39,176 bases of DNA from Actinomycetes bacterium (lineage in GTDB: Bacteria; Actinomycetota; Actinomycetes; Mycobacteriales; Mycobacteriaceae). Under the pieces are notes generated by a model that saw only the letters and a program-made list of their open reading frames with translations, did not search any database and had not been told where the DNA came from. The position numbers and the translations under genes are program-made. The stretch lies in the NCBI GenBank assembly GCA_021793835.1, contig JAJYRZ010000002.1:1-39176 (forward strand). Reading direction: 5' to 3'. Shown here piece after piece: positions 37,225 through 39,176 of the stretch (positions are counted from its first letter, which is position 1; each line of letters starts with the position of its first letter).

Positions 37225-39176
37225 TCAGTCCTTCCCCTGGCCCTGCAGGCGGGCCGTGAGCTCGCCCACGGTGGTGACCGGCATCGTGCACACGAAGCCG
37301 CGGCACACGTATGCGGTCGCGGCCCCGGCGGTCAGCGGGCGATCGGCCAGCAGCGGCGCGGCATCGGGGGCTCCTGCGACCACCACCGCCCCGCCGGGCA
37401 CGGCGCCGCGGGCGAAGCGTTCCAGGTCGGTGCCGGGCCCGTCGGCGGCGATGGCGACCTGGAGCGGTCCGTGCAGGGCCGCCTCGGCGACCGCCAACCA
37501 GTTGCCGGCCGAGCGCGACGCCTTCTCCAGCAGCAGGGCGCCGCGGGCCAGCGCCTGTTCGGCCAGGTCCCGGTAGCGGCCCGAGTCTTCCGGGTCGGTG
37601 AGCGCGGAGGCGGTCAGCAGCGCATCGGCGATCGACGACGCACCCGACGGGGTGGCCCCGTCGACCGGGTCGCGGGGACGCTGGACGAGGGCCTCGGCGT
37701 CGTGCGCGGTGTCGAACCAGGTGCCCGGGGCGGTGTCGTCGTGGAAGGCGGCGATCGCGGTGTCGAGCAGGTCGCGCGCGGCCGCCAGGCGATCGGGGTC
37801 GGCGTCGACCTGGTGCAGCGCCAGCAGTCCGGAGGCGAGCTGGGCGTAGTCCTCGAGCACCGCGTCGGCGTCACCGACCCTCCCGCCGAGCGAGGACCGG
37901 CGCAGCCGCCCGTCGATCAGGTGACGGTCCAGCAGCAGGTCGGCGCAGCGCCGGGCCGCATCGATCCAGTCGGTCCGGCCCAGCGCCAGGCCCGCCTCGG
38001 TCAGCGCCACGATCGCCATGCCGTTCCAGGCGGTGACGACCTTGTCGTCGCGGTCGGGCTGGACGCGTTCGTCGCGCGCCGTCAGCAGCGCGGCGCGCAC
38101 CCGCTCCCACCGGTGCGCATCGTCCGGCTCGGTGCGCAGCTGCAGCACCGAGGCGCCGGCTTCGAAGGTGCCGGCGTCGGTGACGGTGAGCAGGTCCGCC
38201 GCCCAGGCTCCGTCGTCCGAGCCGAGCACCTCGGTCAGCTGGGCGGGGGTCCACACATACGTCTCGCCCTCCACCTGTCCGGTGTCGGCGTCCAGGCCCG
38301 AGGCGAATCCGCCCTCGGCGGTGCCGAGCCGGTCGATCAGGAACTCGGCGGTCTGCACGGCGACCCGGGTGGCCAGCCGGTCCCCGGTGGCCCGGGCCAG
38401 GTGCGCGTAGACGCGCAGCAGCAGGGCGTTGTCGTAGGCCATCTTCTCGAAGTGCGGCACCGTCCAGGTCGCGTCGACGGTGTAGCGGGCGAAGCCGCCG
38501 GCGAGCTGGTCGTGCATGCCGCCGCCCGCCATCGCCTCGGCCGCACGCAGCACCGTGGCCAGCGCGGCCGGGTCCCCGGTGCGTTCGACGTGTCGCAGCA
38601 GCCCTTCCAGCAGCGAGGTCGGCGGGAACTTCGGTGCCCCGCCGAACCCGCCGTGGGCGGTGTCCTCACCGGCCAGGATCGCCGCGACCGCCTCGGCCAG
38701 CAGGTCCGCGTCCGGTGCGCGCTCACCGGCCGGCAGTGCGGCCGAGGTGCGCTGGAGTTCGGCGGTGATCGCGTCGGCCGCCCGGTCGACGTCGCCCGGG
38801 CGCTGCGCCCAGGTGTCGGAGATCGCGCGCAGCAACTGGGTGAAGCCGGGCATCCCGCCGCGCGGGGTCGGCGGATAGTAGGTGCCGCAGTGGAAGGGCC
38901 GGCCGTCCGGGGTCAGGAAGCAGGTCATCGGCCAGCCGCCCTGACCGGTCATGGCGACGGTGGCGTTCATGTACACCGCGTCGACGTCGGGACGTTCCTC
39001 CCGGTCGACCTTGATGCACACGAACAGCTCGTTCATCACCTCGGCGGTGGCGGCGTCGGAGAACGATTCGCGCGCCATCACGTGGCACCAGTGGCAGGTC
39101 GCGTAGCCGACCGACAGCAGCACCGGCACCCCGCGACGGCGCGCTTCGGCGAACGCCTCGTCGCACCACGGCCACC
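37225..39176 (-). CDS. Thioredoxin domain-containing protein (DUF255/YyaL, Rv1084-like), partial 5' end
   Basis: About 650 residues are visible; the beginning, perhaps 20 residues, is outside the window. The N-terminal DUF255 thioredoxin-like domain has VLLSVGYATCHWCHVMARESF with the CxxC pair, then VDREERPDVDAVYM and GQGGWPMTCFLTPDGRPFHCGTYYPP. The rest is an (alpha/alpha)6 barrel resembling glycosidases and epimerases, with HFEKMAYDNALLLRVYA and KVVTAWNGMAIVALTEAG. The family is widespread and often called a thymidylate kinase- or spermatogenesis-related protein by mistake; no activity is firmly known to me. It converges on aroG, with the terminator between. It matches the Rv1084 position, the last marker of conserved order in this window. 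Confidence 0.92.
   Translation of the reverse strand, partial: WPWCDEAFAEARRRGVPVLLSVGYATCHWCHVMARESFSDAATAEVMNELFVCIKVDREERPDVDAVYMNATVAMTGQGGWPMTCFLTPDGRPFHCGTYYPPTPRGGMPGFTQLLRAISDTWAQRPGDVDRAADAITAELQRTSAALPAGERAPDADLLAEAVAAILAGEDTAHGGFGGAPKFPPTSLLEGLLRHVERTGDPAALATVLRAAEAMAGGGMHDQLAGGFARYTVDATWTVPHFEKMAYDNALLLRVYAHLARATGDRLATRVAVQTAEFLIDRLGTAEGGFASGLDADTGQVEGETYVWTPAQLTEVLGSDDGAWAADLLTVTDAGTFEAGASVLQLRTEPDDAHRWERVRAALLTARDERVQPDRDDKVVTAWNGMAIVALTEAGLALGRTDWIDAARRCADLLLDRHLIDGRLRRSSLGGRVGDADAVLEDYAQLASGLLALHQVDADPDRLAAARDLLDTAIAAFHDDTAPGTWFDTAHDAEALVQRPRDPVDGATPSGASSIADALLTASALTDPEDSGRYRDLAEQALARGALLLEKASRSAGNWLAVAEAALHGPLQVAIAADGPGTDLERFARGAVPGGAVVVAGAPDAAPLLADRPLTAGAATAYVCRGFVCTMPVTTVGELTARLQGQGKD

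Overview
The window is a very GC-rich chromosomal segment from an actinobacterium of the order Mycobacteriales (Gordonia, Williamsia or Tomitella would fit; I cannot fix the genus). GTG starts are frequent, short untranslated leaders and four-base stop/start overlaps are common, and the gene order matches, from memory, the Rv1084-Rv1112 neighbourhood of Mycobacterium tuberculosis: thioredoxin-domain protein, short-chain cis-prenyltransferase, coaA, glyA, phoH2, fum, glpX, DUF4245 protein, xseB, xseA, Rv1109c-like protein, ispH, DUF6542 protein and ychF. All protein assignments come from reading motifs and remembered family sequences; no search was run.

Layout. 1-943: 5' part of ychF (its end lies outside the window). 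956-3052: a CLC-type chloride channel/transporter with CBS and RCK_C tails. 3266-4612: AI-2E-family membrane protein. 4641-8783: sbcC and sbcD, with rmuC and a DUF6542 membrane protein divergent from them (8870-11016), a small DNA-maintenance block. 11238-14369: ispH divergent from an Rv1109c-like gene, xseA and xseB. 14422-18694: DUF4245 protein divergent from glpX, then fumarase and a CysQ-type phosphatase. 18717-23405: phoH2 (PIN plus PhoH ATPase) divergent from a SWIM-SNF2 helicase. 23557-27269: glyA, a DUF885-like gene broken by an in-frame TAG, and coaA. 27309-34164: an accessory catabolic island. 34183-39176: a FrnE-like DsbA protein, a cis-prenyltransferase, a type I DAHP synthase with a leader-peptide attenuator, and a thioredoxin-domain protein cut by the window end.

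Two parts deserve attention. First, the island at 27309-34164 has a TetR regulator and an orphan solute-binding lipoprotein on the minus strand, divergent from a tightly overlapping four-gene operon: flavin-containing monooxygenase, beta-lactamase-fold serine hydrolase, zinc alcohol dehydrogenase and short-chain dehydrogenase. This is the enzyme set needed to oxidise an alcohol to a ketone, insert oxygen to give an ester or lactone, and hydrolyse it. A 19-bp inverted repeat in the divergent promoter region could be the TetR operator. Second, the DAHP synthase gene is preceded by a 21-codon leader peptide containing Tyr-Trp-Arg-Phe, a long hairpin and an intrinsic terminator, which looks like ribosome-mediated attenuation by aromatic amino acids.

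I see no insertion sequence, prophage, CRISPR array, tRNA or rRNA. Only one intergenic gap exceeds 300 bases (35714-36026), and it holds the aroG leader region.
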